64,000 nucleotides of DNA from Paenibacillus sanguinis 2301083 = DSM 16941. GTDB taxonomy: Bacteria; Bacillota; Bacilli; Paenibacillales; Paenibacillaceae. Location of the stretch: NCBI RefSeq assembly GCF_000374825.1, contig NZ_KB895382.1:62001-126000 (forward strand). The letters are read 5' to 3'. Both the position numbers and the translations under genes were made by a program. The notes beneath the pieces are model-generated. The model saw nothing but the letters and a program-made list of their open reading frames with translations, had not been told where the DNA came from and made no database searches. Shown here in pieces: positions 43,350 through 53,363 of this stretch (within the stretch, counting starts at the first letter, position 1; each line of letters starts with the position of its first letter).

Positions 43350-44096
43350 TTGAGTGAATCGCCAGTATTGCGGGTTGACGAATTAAGCGGCGGGTATAGC
43401 GTGGGGCGTCCCGTGCTTCACGATGTGACTTTTCAAGTACAGCGAGGGGAGATGGTTGGACTCATCGGGCTGAACGGAGCCGGCAAGAGCACGACCATGA
43501 AGCATATCCTGGGGCTGATGACCCCCCACCGGGGTGATATTCAGATATCAGGGCAGACGAGGAAGAATCAGCCTGAGCAATATCAATCCTCGCTGGCTTT
43601 CGTTCCCGAGTCGCCACTGCTCTATGAGGAGCTCACCGTCAGGGAGCATCTGGAATTTGCCGCAAGGGCCTATAATGTAGAGCCTAAGGCATACCGCGAG
43701 CGATCGGAGCGGCTGCTCAAGCTATTTCATATGGAGGAAAAGGTTGACAGCCTGTCCATGCATCTGTCCAAGGGGATGAAGCAGAAGGTGATGATTATGT
43801 GCGCTTTTGTGGCTCGTCCGCCATTGTACGTCATCGATGAGCCCTTCCTCGGACTGGACCCGCTCGGCATCCGTTCGCTGCTGGACTTTATGCAGGAAAT
43901 GAAGCAAAATGGCTCGTCCATCCTGCTTAGTTCCCATATCTTGTCTACCATTGAGCATTATTGCGATCAATTTATCGTGCTGCACCGGGGCAAGGTGCTG
44001 GCCCAGGGAACGCTGGCTGAGCTTGGGGAACAAATACATACGCCGGGTGCCGGGCTGGAGCAGATCTTCTATGACCTTGTGAAGGACGGCGAATAG
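43350..44096 (+). CDS. ecsA: EcsA-like ABC transporter ATPase
   Basis: 248 residues from TTG at 43350 (GTAGGAGG upstream). Walker A GLNGAGKST, signature LSKGMKQKV (variant of LSGGQ), Walker B LYVIDEPFLGLDP and H-loop LSSHIL. Length and the downstream membrane partner fit Bacillus EcsA/EcsB, which affects secretion, competence and regulated proteolysis. It abuts the permease gene by 2 bp. Confidence 0.88.
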   Translation: MSESPVLRVDELSGGYSVGRPVLHDVTFQVQRGEMVGLIGLNGAGKSTTMKHILGLMTPHRGDIQISGQTRKNQPEQYQSSLAFVPESPLLYEELTVREHLEFAARAYNVEPKAYRERSERLLKLFHMEEKVDSLSMHLSKGMKQKVMIMCAFVARPPLYVIDEPFLGLDPLGIRSLLDFMQEMKQNGSSILLSSHILSTIEHYCDQFIVLHRGKVLAQGTLAELGEQIHTPGAGLEQIFYDLVKDGE

Positions 44097-44098
44097 CT

Positions 44099-45313
44099 AT
44101 GGAACTTCGCGCGTTGCATCGACGGCGGAGGGCGCTATTCTGGAGCAAGGTGCTCCCGTATTTGCCCTATGTGCTGCAAAGCGGGGTAGCGGTGCTTCTG
44201 CTAATTATTAGCATTGTTTTTGCTGCCTGGTATACGTCATTCCTGCGGGATTTGCCACCTGATCTGCCCATTCGCTGGATTATGCTGTTTCTGTTGGGAC
44301 CACTAACCGTTCATGCCGGTTTCCGTACTTATCTGCAGCCGGCCGACATTCTGTTCCTGTTGCCCCAGGAAAGTAAAATGAACTCTTACTTAACACCGGC
44401 ATTTCGCAGCGGCTTGATCTATAAGGTGCCGGGATTGGTCATTGCATTGCTGTTGATCTGGCCATTATATCAGCGGAGCGAAGGGGTGCTCCACCCCTTG
44501 TGGCTGATGCTGCTTGTCCTGGTGCTGCTCAAGGCACTGAGCACCTATGGCGCTTGGCAGGAGCTGCGTATAGCGTCATCGCGGGCCCGCACGGGATATC
44601 GATTGCTGCGCTGGTGCTTCATTCTGCTGCTTGTAGCCATCTGGGTTTGGCAGCCAGCCTGGAAGAGCGCTTTGTTTATGCTGCTGCTCAGCCTGAATTA
44701 CGTGCTGCTCTTGCGGTTCCCGTTAAAACACACAGTGCCGTGGGATCACCTCATCGCCCTGGAACGCTCGGGAGCAGCCCGCACCATGCTGGTGCTGGGC
44801 TGGTTCGTTGAGGTTCCCGCTGACGGGCAAAAAGTGATTCGCCGCCGCTACTTATCTGCGGTTGGTAATCGGCTGCCCTGGAATTCTGCCGAAGCTTACC
44901 GATACTTATTAATCAAGACCTTTACCCGCAGTGAGTTGCTGGGAATCGTCGTGCGACTGACCTTGCTGGGTATGGTACTGACGGGCTGGAACGATCAATC
45001 CTGGCTTGGTGCTGCGCTCTATCTGCTGTTTGTGTTCCTGATTGGCACGCAGCTTGCTTCATTGCGGCAAACTCATCAGGATTCACCGGCTGCTTCCTAT
45101 TACCCGCTGCCCGCAGGGGCACGCAAGGCTGCCGTATTGCGCCTGGCAACCAGCTTGCTGCTGGGCATTGCCGTTCTACTATGGCTGCCTATGCTTGCGC
45201 TACCGGGTGGTGATCCGGCGTTAACCTGGGGATCGCTGGCAGGGGGACTTCTTCTGGCCTGGGGCATGCGATCGACATGGGCACGCAAATGGCGGGAAGA
45301 GGACGAAGAGTAG
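44099..45313 (+). CDS. ecsB: EcsB-like ABC transporter permease
   Basis: 404 residues, as long as Bacillus EcsB. A basic N-terminus (ELRALHRRRRALFWSKVLPY) precedes about eight membrane helices. The region VHAGFRTYLQPADILFLLPQ is typical of the family. It partners the ATPase immediately upstream. No third gene (ecsC) follows. Confidence 0.85.
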   Translation: MELRALHRRRRALFWSKVLPYLPYVLQSGVAVLLLIISIVFAAWYTSFLRDLPPDLPIRWIMLFLLGPLTVHAGFRTYLQPADILFLLPQESKMNSYLTPAFRSGLIYKVPGLVIALLLIWPLYQRSEGVLHPLWLMLLVLVLLKALSTYGAWQELRIASSRARTGYRLLRWCFILLLVAIWVWQPAWKSALFMLLLSLNYVLLLRFPLKHTVPWDHLIALERSGAARTMLVLGWFVEVPADGQKVIRRRYLSAVGNRLPWNSAEAYRYLLIKTFTRSELLGIVVRLTLLGMVLTGWNDQSWLGAALYLLFVFLIGTQLASLRQTHQDSPAASYYPLPAGARKAAVLRLATSLLLGIAVLLWLPMLALPGGDPALTWGSLAGGLLLAWGMRSTWARKWREEDEE

Positions 45314-45374
45314 GGATACCGGACATCTAGGATTGAGCTTATGAACCAACGCCACAGTTGAAAATGTAAATGGA

Positions 45375-45410
45375 AACGGACCGCTTCCCGAAGGAAGCGG
45401 TCCGTTCTTG
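45375..45410. terminator. Strong terminator hairpin
   Basis: AACGGACCGCTTCC and GGAAGCGGTCCGTT are perfect 14-bp arms closed by a CGAA tetraloop, followed by TT. It separates ecsAB from the convergent yjcZ-like gene. Confidence 0.85.
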
Positions 45411-45426
45411 TTAGCCGTAGGAAATT

Positions 45427-45543
45427 TTATAACAGGATGGTGCGACTAATGATGACCAATAAAATAAAGAGAACGAGAATGGCTCCTGTGCTTGTGTACA
45501 GGCCACCACCGTATCCACCTCTTACTTCCTCTACACCGCTCAT
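45427..45543 (-). CDS. YjcZ-type sporulation miniprotein
   Basis: 38 residues: MSGVEEVRGGYGGGLYTSTG then a hydrophobic helix AILVLFILLVIISRTILL. The Gly/Tyr-rich head followed by one membrane helix is the hallmark of the YjcZ/sporulation small-protein family in Bacillales. GGGGAAG precedes the ATG. Such peptides are made in sporulating cells; exact role unknown. The gene is too short for most gene finders. Confidence 0.9.
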   Translation of the reverse strand: MSGVEEVRGGYGGGLYTSTGAILVLFILLVIISRTILL

Positions 45544-45661
45544 GTTTCTTCCCCTTTCATACACCCTCTCAGGTGTCATATATGTTGTACACCCTATTGT
45601 ATGAATCCGAGGGGAGCCGTGATTGGGCCATGGTATAGAGCAGAGAGGAGTGCCAGCCTAT

Positions 45662-46960
45662 TTATTGATTCTGCAAATCGTGCACACCTCGGTAAATCAG
45701 TTCGAATAGTTCTTCCAGATGCTCTTCAGCGATACAAGAGAACGCAATTCGCAGATCACTTTCGCCAAGCGCAATCGTGCCTACTCCATATTGATGAATC
45801 AAGTGCAGCCGAAGTGCTTCAGCCTGAACCGTCTTAAGCTTGAGACACATAAAATACCCCGAATTAAACGGATAATACTCCCATGCCTCATCGTATCTGC
45901 CACTATCCAGCAGAGACTTGACCTTATTGGCCCGGCGCTTCATCACCTGGAACTTCTCCTCTTTCTGAGCGTAGAATTCAGGTGACTTTAATGCTTGCAA
46001 TACAAAGGTCTGCGAAGGGTGCGGGCCGCTTGATATGGTCGAGCGTATGATACCCAATGTTTTCTGCTCCAGGGCTGCGAGTACATCTTTATGATGATCG
46101 GAAAAGGTGATGAACCCGACGCGAAATCCCCAAGCGTATTCCTCTTTGGTAGCGCCGTCTACCTTAATGGGCAAGAGACGAGGATGCAGGCCGCTCAGCT
46201 TGCCAAACAAGGATTCCTGCAAGGAGTCCTCGAAGAACAGTCCGAAGTAGGCGTCATCCGTGACAGCTACGACATTGATTCCGGCTTCAGCAGCTTCAAG
46301 CAGCGCGGAGATAATCTCTTCGCCTTCCTTCGGACCCGGTGTGTAGCCCGTCGGATTGTTGGGGAAATTGAGCAGGACGATCGCTTTGCCCTTATCCTTC
46401 TGAGCCAGCAAGACGTCCCGCAAACCAGCACTGTTAAAGGTCATCTGCTCGGTAAATAGCGGAAAATGAACAAGCTCGGCATGGCGGCGGACCCCAAAGG
46501 TCAATTCATAATTTTCCCAGTTCTTATCCGGATAAATAACAGCGTCCCCTTCATCAGCGAACAAGTCGGCCACGATGCTCAGGCCATGAGTCAGGGCATT
46601 GGTCACGATAGGGTTGCCGAAGCTCTTGTCAGACAACGAAGGGTTGTCCTGCAGCATCTTGTCGCGCCAGACCGAGCGCAATTCCGGCTTGCCTGCCGGC
46701 GGGGCATACGGATACAAATCCTGTGGCTTATAGGCAGACAGCGTGTCTTGGATGACCGCAAGATGCATCGGGCCGCCCTGTTCGGTAGCGATGCCGATCG
46801 TCGCATTATATTTCTTGGCATGGGCCGAAGCTTCGCTGGATTGGCTCAAGATGCCTTCCTTCGGGAAATAAATCTCTTTGCCCAGCGTGGACAGCATGTC
46901 GTACACATGATGATTGCCGGATTTGATACTCTCGTTTAACTGCTCCGCAAGTGGGGTCAT
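45662..46960 (-). CDS. PLP-dependent aminotransferase, class I/II
   Basis: 432 residues from ATG at 46960 (GTG at 46963 also possible). Fold type I features: LLNFPNNPTGYTP, TDDAYFGLFFED, the Schiff-base lysine in DGATKEEYAWGFRVGFI and the C-terminal Arg in DLRIAFS. It has longer loops than aspartate aminotransferase, like the clostridial/Paenibacillus group of unknown substrate. A lone gene, convergent with nothing close. Confidence 0.9.
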   Translation of the reverse strand: MTPLAEQLNESIKSGNHHVYDMLSTLGKEIYFPKEGILSQSSEASAHAKKYNATIGIATEQGGPMHLAVIQDTLSAYKPQDLYPYAPPAGKPELRSVWRDKMLQDNPSLSDKSFGNPIVTNALTHGLSIVADLFADEGDAVIYPDKNWENYELTFGVRRHAELVHFPLFTEQMTFNSAGLRDVLLAQKDKGKAIVLLNFPNNPTGYTPGPKEGEEIISALLEAAEAGINVVAVTDDAYFGLFFEDSLQESLFGKLSGLHPRLLPIKVDGATKEEYAWGFRVGFITFSDHHKDVLAALEQKTLGIIRSTISSGPHPSQTFVLQALKSPEFYAQKEEKFQVMKRRANKVKSLLDSGRYDEAWEYYPFNSGYFMCLKLKTVQAEALRLHLIHQYGVGTIALGESDLRIAFSCIAEEHLEELFELIYRGVHDLQNQ

Positions 46961-47247
46961 CACATTTCATCCTTCCGATCGGTTTTGATATTTTAAGGAG
47001 GTAACGTTTTAAAGCTGCCTAACATTATATCATCTCGACCCTCAGGCGTCACGGTCAATTCACGGGCACTGATCTATTTGTCTGTGATGGGCAGGACAAT
47101 ATCTGATTCCATCTCTGGAAGAAAGAAAGCTGCTGGAGGGCATCCGCCGGATGAAAACGGCCTGGAATGATATCCAAGCAGGGCGATATCGGGGTATAAT
47201 ATAAACAACTTAACAAGCGGTCAGCACTTTTTACGGGAGGGAAGGAC

Positions 47248-48033
47248 ATGCTACACATTTCACCATCCTCATTTGAATTAAAGCCAGCGTTCGCCAAAAT
47301 TGTGTGTGAGCCCGGATGGAAATGGCATAAGCGAGAGAAGCCGTTACAGAACTATGATTTGTTCTATGTATGGAGCGGGGAAGGGACGGTTGTGCTTAAT
47401 GATCAGGCCATCCCAGTGAGCAAAGGCAGTTGCTTCCTGTTCAGGAAGGGAGATTACACTACAGCCACCCATAATCCTCAACGTCCGCTTGTACTGACAT
47501 ACATCCATTTCGATGTTCATGAGCCGGTAAGCGAGGTGCCGGGTTCTTACCGTGTACTGGAGGAGACACTTGATTTTGAATATATGCTCGCCCGCTATGT
47601 ACGTCTGTTCCTGATCAAGGCGTATGCGGCGGAAGAAGAGGCCCGCTTGATTCTCAAGCAATTGCTGATTTATTTGCTGCGGGAAGAACGGGAAGTGCCC
47701 ACCGAGCGGAAGGTCAGCAATCAATTGCATGAGGTGATCCATGAGGTAGCGAACTACGTGCTGCAGCATCCGGGTCTTCCGCATAAAGTGCAGGATCTGG
47801 CAGCCCGGGCGGGATTGTCGCCGCGTTATTTCTCGATCAAATTCAAGGAGATTATCGGGATGTCGGTTCAAGCCTATATTATCAAGTCACGTATCGATCG
47901 GGCCCAGCATCTCTTGCTCCATGCGGGAATGAATGTGACCGAGGTTGCGGATGCGCTGGGCTATCGCGACATTTTCTTTTTTAGCCGTCAATTTAAGCAG
48001 TACACCGGGAAAAGTCCCTCCGAAATCCGATAA
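47248..48033 (+). CDS. AraC-family regulator with N-terminal cupin
   Basis: 261 residues. N-terminal cupin ligand domain (GEGTVVLNDQAIPVSKGSCF) and C-terminal double helix-turn-helix (KVQDLAARAGLSPRYFSIKF and NVTEVADALGYRDIFFFSRQ). It is divergent from the aminotransferase gene, which it might regulate. Effector unknown but usually a sugar. Confidence 0.93.
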   Translation: MLHISPSSFELKPAFAKIVCEPGWKWHKREKPLQNYDLFYVWSGEGTVVLNDQAIPVSKGSCFLFRKGDYTTATHNPQRPLVLTYIHFDVHEPVSEVPGSYRVLEETLDFEYMLARYVRLFLIKAYAAEEEARLILKQLLIYLLREEREVPTERKVSNQLHEVIHEVANYVLQHPGLPHKVQDLAARAGLSPRYFSIKFKEIIGMSVQAYIIKSRIDRAQHLLLHAGMNVTEVADALGYRDIFFFSRQFKQYTGKSPSEIR

Positions 48034-48149
48034 GCGGCTCGTTCATTGCGACTTAAGTCCAGGACCCTTGCTGGCCTCCCGACCGTGGCGACACGAGATG
48101 AGTTGGATATAATGTTGCTTAGGTAAGGCAAGAACAGGGGGACGGAAGA

Positions 48150-49046
48150 ATGAGGAGCAAGTTTGGACAAATCGCTTGGCTTACAGCGGCTGGACTATTG
48201 CTGGCTTTGACTGCGGGTTGTAGCAGCGAGCAGGATGCCTTTTCGGAAAAGATAGGAGATATGGCCTTGAATACGGTAGACAAGGTGCAGGATTCGCTGG
48301 AGCTTACTGTCGATAATTGGGCGGAAAATATGACATCTAAGCAAGTGACACATGAGCTTAGTCATACAACGGACATCGGCAAAGCTGATAAGCTGATTAT
48401 TGACAATCAGGTGGGCAGCGTAGAAGTGGTGCAGGGTACAACGGACCAACTGTCAGTGGGCGCGGTGATTACGGTGCAGCAAGGCCGAATTAGCCAGAAG
48501 CAGCAGGAGGAACTGTTTGAAGCCAGCACGGTATCGGTGACAACCAAGAAGGGGATAACCGAGGTTCGCGTACACGCGAAGGACGATGCAGGCCAGAGCT
48601 TGTGGTCTTGGGCCAATAAGACATTAAAGACCTCTGAATTTACAATCGATTATATCGTGCAGGTTCCGGCTAGCGTGCAAGAGTTTGATATTGGTGTCGC
48701 CGTAGGCAACATCAAGGTAGCCGGGGTGACGGGGAAATATCGCTTGGAGGGTGATGTGGGCTCCATTAGTGTGCAGGATGGCGGTATTGTCGGCAAGTCC
48801 ACGATTGCGACCGAAACAGGCAGCGTGAATTTGTCTCTTGCTTCTCTTGAACCGGACAGTACCCTTCATGTCAATGCTGATGTAGGCAGCATCACCGCCA
48901 GTGTGGCCGATTCCATTGGCTATACTCTGGAGACAGCTACCGAACTTGGCCAGATTACCGGAGCGCCGGAGGGAACCAGCGAACAGAACGGCGGCGGGCC
49001 ACGGGTATCGCTGACGACTTCTCTGGGCAGCATCAAGGTAGAATAA
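48150..49046 (+). CDS. DUF4097-type beta-helical lipoprotein
   Basis: 298 residues with lipobox LTAGC (Cys24). The mature part has repeating strands of the form VGSVEVVQG, VGNIKVAGV, VGSISVQDG and VGSITASVA, characteristic of the DUF4097/DUF4098 right-handed beta-helix (putative adhesin) family. It is anchored outside the membrane; a stress-sensing or surface role is inferred. GGGGGACGG lies upstream of the ATG. Confidence 0.88.
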   Translation: MRSKFGQIAWLTAAGLLLALTAGCSSEQDAFSEKIGDMALNTVDKVQDSLELTVDNWAENMTSKQVTHELSHTTDIGKADKLIIDNQVGSVEVVQGTTDQLSVGAVITVQQGRISQKQQEELFEASTVSVTTKKGITEVRVHAKDDAGQSLWSWANKTLKTSEFTIDYIVQVPASVQEFDIGVAVGNIKVAGVTGKYRLEGDVGSISVQDGGIVGKSTIATETGSVNLSLASLEPDSTLHVNADVGSITASVADSIGYTLETATELGQITGAPEGTSEQNGGGPRVSLTTSLGSIKVE

Positions 49047-49052
49047 ATTAAA

Positions 49053-49105
49053 GCAGCAACCGGATATGAACCTTCTCCAGGAGAGGGATTATATCCGGTT
49101 GCTGC
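49053..49105. terminator. Bidirectional terminator
   Basis: GCAGCAACCGGATAT (49053-49067) and its perfect complement (49091-49105) enclose a smaller CTCC/GGAG hairpin. It lies between convergent lipoprotein and psd genes. Confidence 0.82.
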
Positions 49106-49111
49106 ATTTGC

Positions 49112-49933
49112 TTATTGGTTTGTTGGTTCAGAAAGCCCTGATGAAGCAGGTGCGGCAAAATGGCCTAGCGCTTCACCCATGCATACTTTGCGCCCCACTG
49201 CAAGTTCGGATAACGGGGTAAAGGAGGCATTCTGGGTGAGCAGCACCACAGTTGATCCAAATTCGAAGTAGGCAAGATCATCACCTTGCTTCCAGCCTTT
49301 GGCGGCTTCGTCGGTATATTTGATACTGCTGACATTCATCGCTCCAACCTTGACGAGCGCCAACTCGCCACAGGCATGAGAAATGTAGGTAATCAGCCGT
49401 TCATTGCGAGACAATACAGTCCTCATATGACGCATGCTAAAATCATTAACCGGATAGACCCGACCTTTGATATGATCGCTCTCCAGCTTTATGCCCGTCA
49501 CGGGCGCATGAATTCGGTGATAGTCGGTTGGGCTTAAATACAGGACAAAGGCATACCCGTGCTTGTAAGCCTCCACCCGGGGAGAGTGATTCAAGAGTTC
49601 AGCCAGGGAATAGTCTTGGCCCTTGACATTCAGCAGGGTTCCGTCCTGGATGACCCCCATAAACGTAACAAGAGCATCTACCGGACTAATGAGCACCCCC
49701 GGTTCCTCATGGAGCGGGCGCATGCCTGGCTTTAATCGGCGGGTAAAAAATTCATTCAGGGTCCGGTAATCCCCGATTTCCTTCTCCGCTTCATGCAGAG
49801 GGATGCCATACGATTTTGCGAAGAAAGGGATTATGAACCGGCTGCCACCCGAATGCGAGAAACGGCCCATCAGCTTGGAAATCCATTTGCGGGAGGACAA
49901 TTCCGTCATCCATTTCATCCATGTCGCCGCCAA
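49112..49933 (-). CDS. psd: Phosphatidylserine decarboxylase proenzyme
   Basis: 273 residues from TTG at 49933, which has GAGGAGG 7 nt upstream; the longer frame to 49981 has no site. Motifs: RTLNEFFTRRLKPG, SPVDALV, LYLSPTDYHRIHAPV and the self-cleavage site FEFGSTVVLL, where the Ser becomes the pyruvoyl group. It converts phosphatidylserine to phosphatidylethanolamine at the membrane. Short non-mitochondrial type. Confidence 0.93.
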   Translation of the reverse strand: MAATWMKWMTELSSRKWISKLMGRFSHSGGSRFIIPFFAKSYGIPLHEAEKEIGDYRTLNEFFTRRLKPGMRPLHEEPGVLISPVDALVTFMGVIQDGTLLNVKGQDYSLAELLNHSPRVEAYKHGYAFVLYLSPTDYHRIHAPVTGIKLESDHIKGRVYPVNDFSMRHMRTVLSRNERLITYISHACGELALVKVGAMNVSSIKYTDEAAKGWKQGDDLAYFEFGSTVVLLTQNASFTPLSELAVGRKVCMGEALGHFAAPASSGLSEPTNQ

Positions 49934-50015
49934 AATGCATCCTCCTCGTCCAAATGTTGCTTTCCGCTTATATTGACACAAATCAGGATTGAAATCAATA
50001 AATGGCTGCTTGCCG

Positions 50016-51152
50016 TCAGGTTATTTTAGCGCTTCCCTTTCCGCAAGATGTCAATACACCCCTGGCAGGATGGTCGAGAAGATAACGTGCAAAGGCCATC
50101 GGTTGCCGATACGTATCCTTCCAAATCCCTTCCATCCCCGCCTTGCGGAAGCCGTAGCGTTGATCGCGTCCATTGCATTCAATAAAATAAGGCCGTCCTT
50201 CCTGTGTCAGGCCGATATCGAGGCCCACATCGGCGAGTAGAGGCAGACGGTCGGACAAATAGCGGCAGATGGTGAGGGCCAGGGCCTCCACGTGACCGAG
50301 TACCGCCGGAACAAGCGGAGCTGGCAGTGTTTGGGCCAGCACATTCTCGGCTGGCAAGGCTTCGCCTCCTTTGGCAATATTGCAGACAAAGCCTCCCTTG
50401 GGGGCTACCTTGACGAAACTTCCGGTGACACCCCAATCCCCGGAAATTCCCCGCTGTACCGTAACGCGCAAGTCTACTGGTCGTCCTTCATATTCCACCA
50501 ATGGAATACGTTCCTGTATCAGGTATGGTACACGCCCAAGTCTTCTTTTGGCCCATCCTGGCAATTCCCCTTTTCTTAGTCTAACAGTGATCCAGTCCCG
50601 GGAACTCCCCTTGGAGGGATAGGTTAAGGACCAGCCTGAGTCCTCCCGACATTGCAAACGCATGATGCCATGACCTACCGAGCCGCGAATCGGCTTCAGG
50701 ATCAGGTCAGGGCAGCGGGACATCATCGTAGATAAAGTCTTGGAGGTTAAGGGCATGGCCGCAGGAAGGTAATGGCGCAAATGCGGAGCGCTCCAGAGCA
50801 GCCGGTGGATGGTATCCTTGCCATACCGGTTATTCACGTTAAATACGGTGATACCCGCAGCCATCAGCTTACGAATCTTCTGCACTGCTTCGGCTTTGGG
50901 ATATAGCGCACGATTATGAATAACTTGCGGCAATGGCAACTCCTGTTTGCTGTAATCAATTCCATTATATACATAGGCTATACAGCCTTCATCTGATAAA
51001 TCGATATCGGCAAGACGCAGGTAGCAGGGCGTCAGCCCGTACTCCCGTGCAGCTTCTTCATATAATGAGAGCGATTCCTGACCGGTTCGGCATGTGGGAA
51101 TCCCCCGATACATTCCCGTATTGAGCAATATTCCGACGTAAGTCTGACTCAA
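50016..51152 (-). CDS. YheC/YheD-family endospore-coat-associated ATP-grasp protein
   Basis: 378 residues. The N-terminal VGILLNTGMYRGIPTCRTG region and the ATP-grasp core (LILKPIRGSVGHGIMRLQC, VDLRVTVQRG, DVGLDIGLTQEGRPYFIECN) match YheC/YheD, proteins found on spore coats. The Asp/Glu/Asn metal set at the end is intact. Its position next to the divergent glycosyltransferase locus supports a spore-surface role. Confidence 0.9.
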   Translation of the reverse strand: MSQTYVGILLNTGMYRGIPTCRTGQESLSLYEEAAREYGLTPCYLRLADIDLSDEGCIAYVYNGIDYSKQELPLPQVIHNRALYPKAEAVQKIRKLMAAGITVFNVNNRYGKDTIHRLLWSAPHLRHYLPAAMPLTSKTLSTMMSRCPDLILKPIRGSVGHGIMRLQCREDSGWSLTYPSKGSSRDWITVRLRKGELPGWAKRRLGRVPYLIQERIPLVEYEGRPVDLRVTVQRGISGDWGVTGSFVKVAPKGGFVCNIAKGGEALPAENVLAQTLPAPLVPAVLGHVEALALTICRYLSDRLPLLADVGLDIGLTQEGRPYFIECNGRDQRYGFRKAGMEGIWKDTYRQPMAFARYLLDHPARGVLTSCGKGSAKIT

Positions 51153-51378
51153 GAGACTTCCTCCTTCCTTGCTTCTTCCTCCAATCTATGATTGCCCGGG
51201 TAAAAAGCGTGGACGACTGTTCCGCGTCAGCCGCCTGTTTTACAGACGATTGTCTTGGCCCTTTCTGCACATTATTCCTCTGCCTGAAGACGGTTGTACG
51301 TTTGCCGTTGCAACACCTCCCTCAGCACATACACTGTGGTATATGCTCCGGTATATCACGATTTGGGAGGAAAGCGAT

Positions 51379-52206
51379 GTGGTCAAAACACGCAAGCTGC
51401 ACAGCCGGACGCCCCGTAAGCCACTCCGGCGAAAGTCTCCGCTTCCGCGTTTGGTCAATCACGATAACCCTGTAGTCTCCATTATCATCCCCGCGATGAA
51501 TGAACGGGCCACGCTGGGACGGGTGCTGCACGAAGCTGGTAAGGTGCATCCTCGCAGTGAAACGATTGTGGTGGCGAACGGCTCCACGGACGGCACGCCT
51601 GAATTGGCGGAGAAATGCGGCGCCCGCCTGATTCGTGTACCGGATCCGCTGGGACATGATGTGGGCAGGCGAGTAGGTGCGGAAGCCGCCGCTGGCCAGG
51701 TCCTGTTGTTCATGGATGCGGACATGGTGATACCAGCTAAAGAGCTAAGACCCTTCGTACAAGCGGTATTGTCAGGGATCGATGTAGCCCTGAATGGCTA
51801 CTCCGGACCGATACGCCGGCGAGAGGTTCACCCGGTCGTATTGGCCAAATATGTACTTAATGGTTTGCTGTTGCGCGCTGATTTGAAGGGGGCCTCGTTG
51901 ACGGCGGTCCCGCATGCTTTAAGCCGCAAGGCGTTGGAATGGATACGGCCGGAGGCGCTGGAGGTCCCCCCGCTGGCCTTGACCAAGGCCATCCTGCTGG
52001 ACCTGAAGGTACAGATTGTCCACACGGTAGAAGTTGGTCGTTTGAATCCGGTGCGAGCCAGGCAAGAGGAGCGAGGCAAGCGCGTTGATCCGTTGACCCG
52101 GCTTGTAGCCGGTGACCATCTGGAGGCGGTCGAATGGCTGATCAGGCAGCAGGGAGCACGCGGCGGATATAGCGATCTGGGCCGACAGCGCGACCGGGTG
52201 AGGTGA
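51379..52206 (+). CDS. GT2 glycosyltransferase with basic N-terminus (first of the locus)
   Basis: 275 residues from GTG at 51379 (GGGAGGAAAG upstream); upstream frame is rejected because it lacks a site. A 25-residue basic start (KTRKLHSRTPRKPLRRKSPL) precedes a GT-A fold: VVSIIIPAMNERATL, a donor-site block GHDVGRRVGAEAAAG and the metal motif DAD in LLFMDADMV. A later motif, ASLTAVPHALSR, is shared with the next gene. It probably adds a sugar to a spore-surface acceptor. Donor unknown. Confidence 0.88.
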   Translation: MVKTRKLHSRTPRKPLRRKSPLPRLVNHDNPVVSIIIPAMNERATLGRVLHEAGKVHPRSETIVVANGSTDGTPELAEKCGARLIRVPDPLGHDVGRRVGAEAAAGQVLLFMDADMVIPAKELRPFVQAVLSGIDVALNGYSGPIRRREVHPVVLAKYVLNGLLLRADLKGASLTAVPHALSRKALEWIRPEALEVPPLALTKAILLDLKVQIVHTVEVGRLNPVRARQEERGKRVDPLTRLVAGDHLEAVEWLIRQQGARGGYSDLGRQRDRVR

Positions 52207-52211
52207 GATAT

Positions 52212-53363
52212 ATGAGGATAAAGTCAACCACAAATCGTCAAAGGCATAAGAAGCGTTCCAGGAAGCGTCCAGCCCATCTGCGGCCAAGAGCAGCGGGACG
52301 TATGTCCAGCAGAATACGGGGAGACTGGAGCAAGCTGCCTGCCCGGAGGAAGACCATGCGTTCAACAGCCGGGAATCAGCGAGCGACCCGCCTGGTGCTG
52401 AAAGCCGGGGAAGCTGGCGTCCTTGCAGGAAAAGCTGATCAGGAGAACCGCGGAGGCGAAGAGCTTTCTTTCCAGATGCAACAAGGATTTCGGGAGTGGT
52501 ATGCCCGGCACGTTCCGGCTGCTCTACCCATAAAGATGCTCTTGCCCGTAGCCTTGGCTTATCGCCGGGGTTATGCTTCGGCTTGCGGCGCAGAGGACTT
52601 ATGGATTCCCCTGCCTTTGCAGGGTACAGTGTCAGCCATTGTGACTGCCAGTAATGAAGAGAAAACCTTGCCCGCCGTATTGACGGAGCTGCGCAAGCTG
52701 CCTTTGCAGGAAATCATTATCGTACTGAATGGCTGTGAAGACAGAAGCTTTGACGTTGTAGGTCAGGACTCGCGAATGACGAGGATTAGCTTCCCGCAGC
52801 GACTGGGTCATGATGTAGGGCGCGCTGTCGGGGCATCGGTCTCATCGGGGGATATTCTGTTGTTCACCGATGGCGATATTTGCGTCGCGGCGGAGGAACT
52901 GGCCGCTTTTATCCTGTCGGTTGACCAGGGCGAGGACTTGGTGCTCAATGATCTGACCCCCTATCTTCCGGCGTTTGCAGGTCAAGATGAGGTGACGCGC
53001 TGCAAAATGTTCCTGAACCATGCACTCGGACGTCCGGATTTGCGGGCCAATTCACTGACAGCAGTGCCGCATGCGATGTCCCGACGGGCCGTACAAACGG
53101 TGGGTACCGCCGCACTGCTCGTGCCACCCAAGGCGCAAGCAATCGCGCTTGCCCGCGGCCTTGCCGCAAGCGCGCCAATCTCCGTCGACGTCATCCGCAG
53201 CAATCGGGTCCGCACCGGTAACAGCGGAACGGGCAATGCCGTAGCGCAGATGATTATCGGGGACCATGTGGAGGCGCTGGGTGAAGTGATGAAGACGGAC
53301 GGCATACGTCTAAGCTTTGCTACGCTTCCGCGCAGCGAGCTGGCGAAAGTGAGGAACGCTTGA
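52212..53363 (+). CDS. GT2 glycosyltransferase paralogue with long basic leader
   Basis: 383 residues from ATG at 52212 (GAGGTGAG upstream). About 60 residues of Arg/Lys-rich low-complexity leader (RHKKRSRKRPAHLRPRA) and a helical stretch are followed by AYRRGYASACG, a weak form of the tetrad tag seen downstream, at residues 116-126. The GT-A part has SAIVTASNEEKTL, LGHDVGRAVGASVSSG, DGD and NSLTAVPHAMSR, so it is a paralogue of the preceding enzyme. Stop and next start overlap (TGATG). Confidence 0.88.
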   Translation: MRIKSTTNRQRHKKRSRKRPAHLRPRAAGRMSSRIRGDWSKLPARRKTMRSTAGNQRATRLVLKAGEAGVLAGKADQENRGGEELSFQMQQGFREWYARHVPAALPIKMLLPVALAYRRGYASACGAEDLWIPLPLQGTVSAIVTASNEEKTLPAVLTELRKLPLQEIIIVLNGCEDRSFDVVGQDSRMTRISFPQRLGHDVGRAVGASVSSGDILLFTDGDICVAAEELAAFILSVDQGEDLVLNDLTPYLPAFAGQDEVTRCKMFLNHALGRPDLRANSLTAVPHAMSRRAVQTVGTAALLVPPKAQAIALARGLAASAPISVDVIRSNRVRTGNSGTGNAVAQMIIGDHVEALGEVMKTDGIRLSFATLPRSELAKVRNA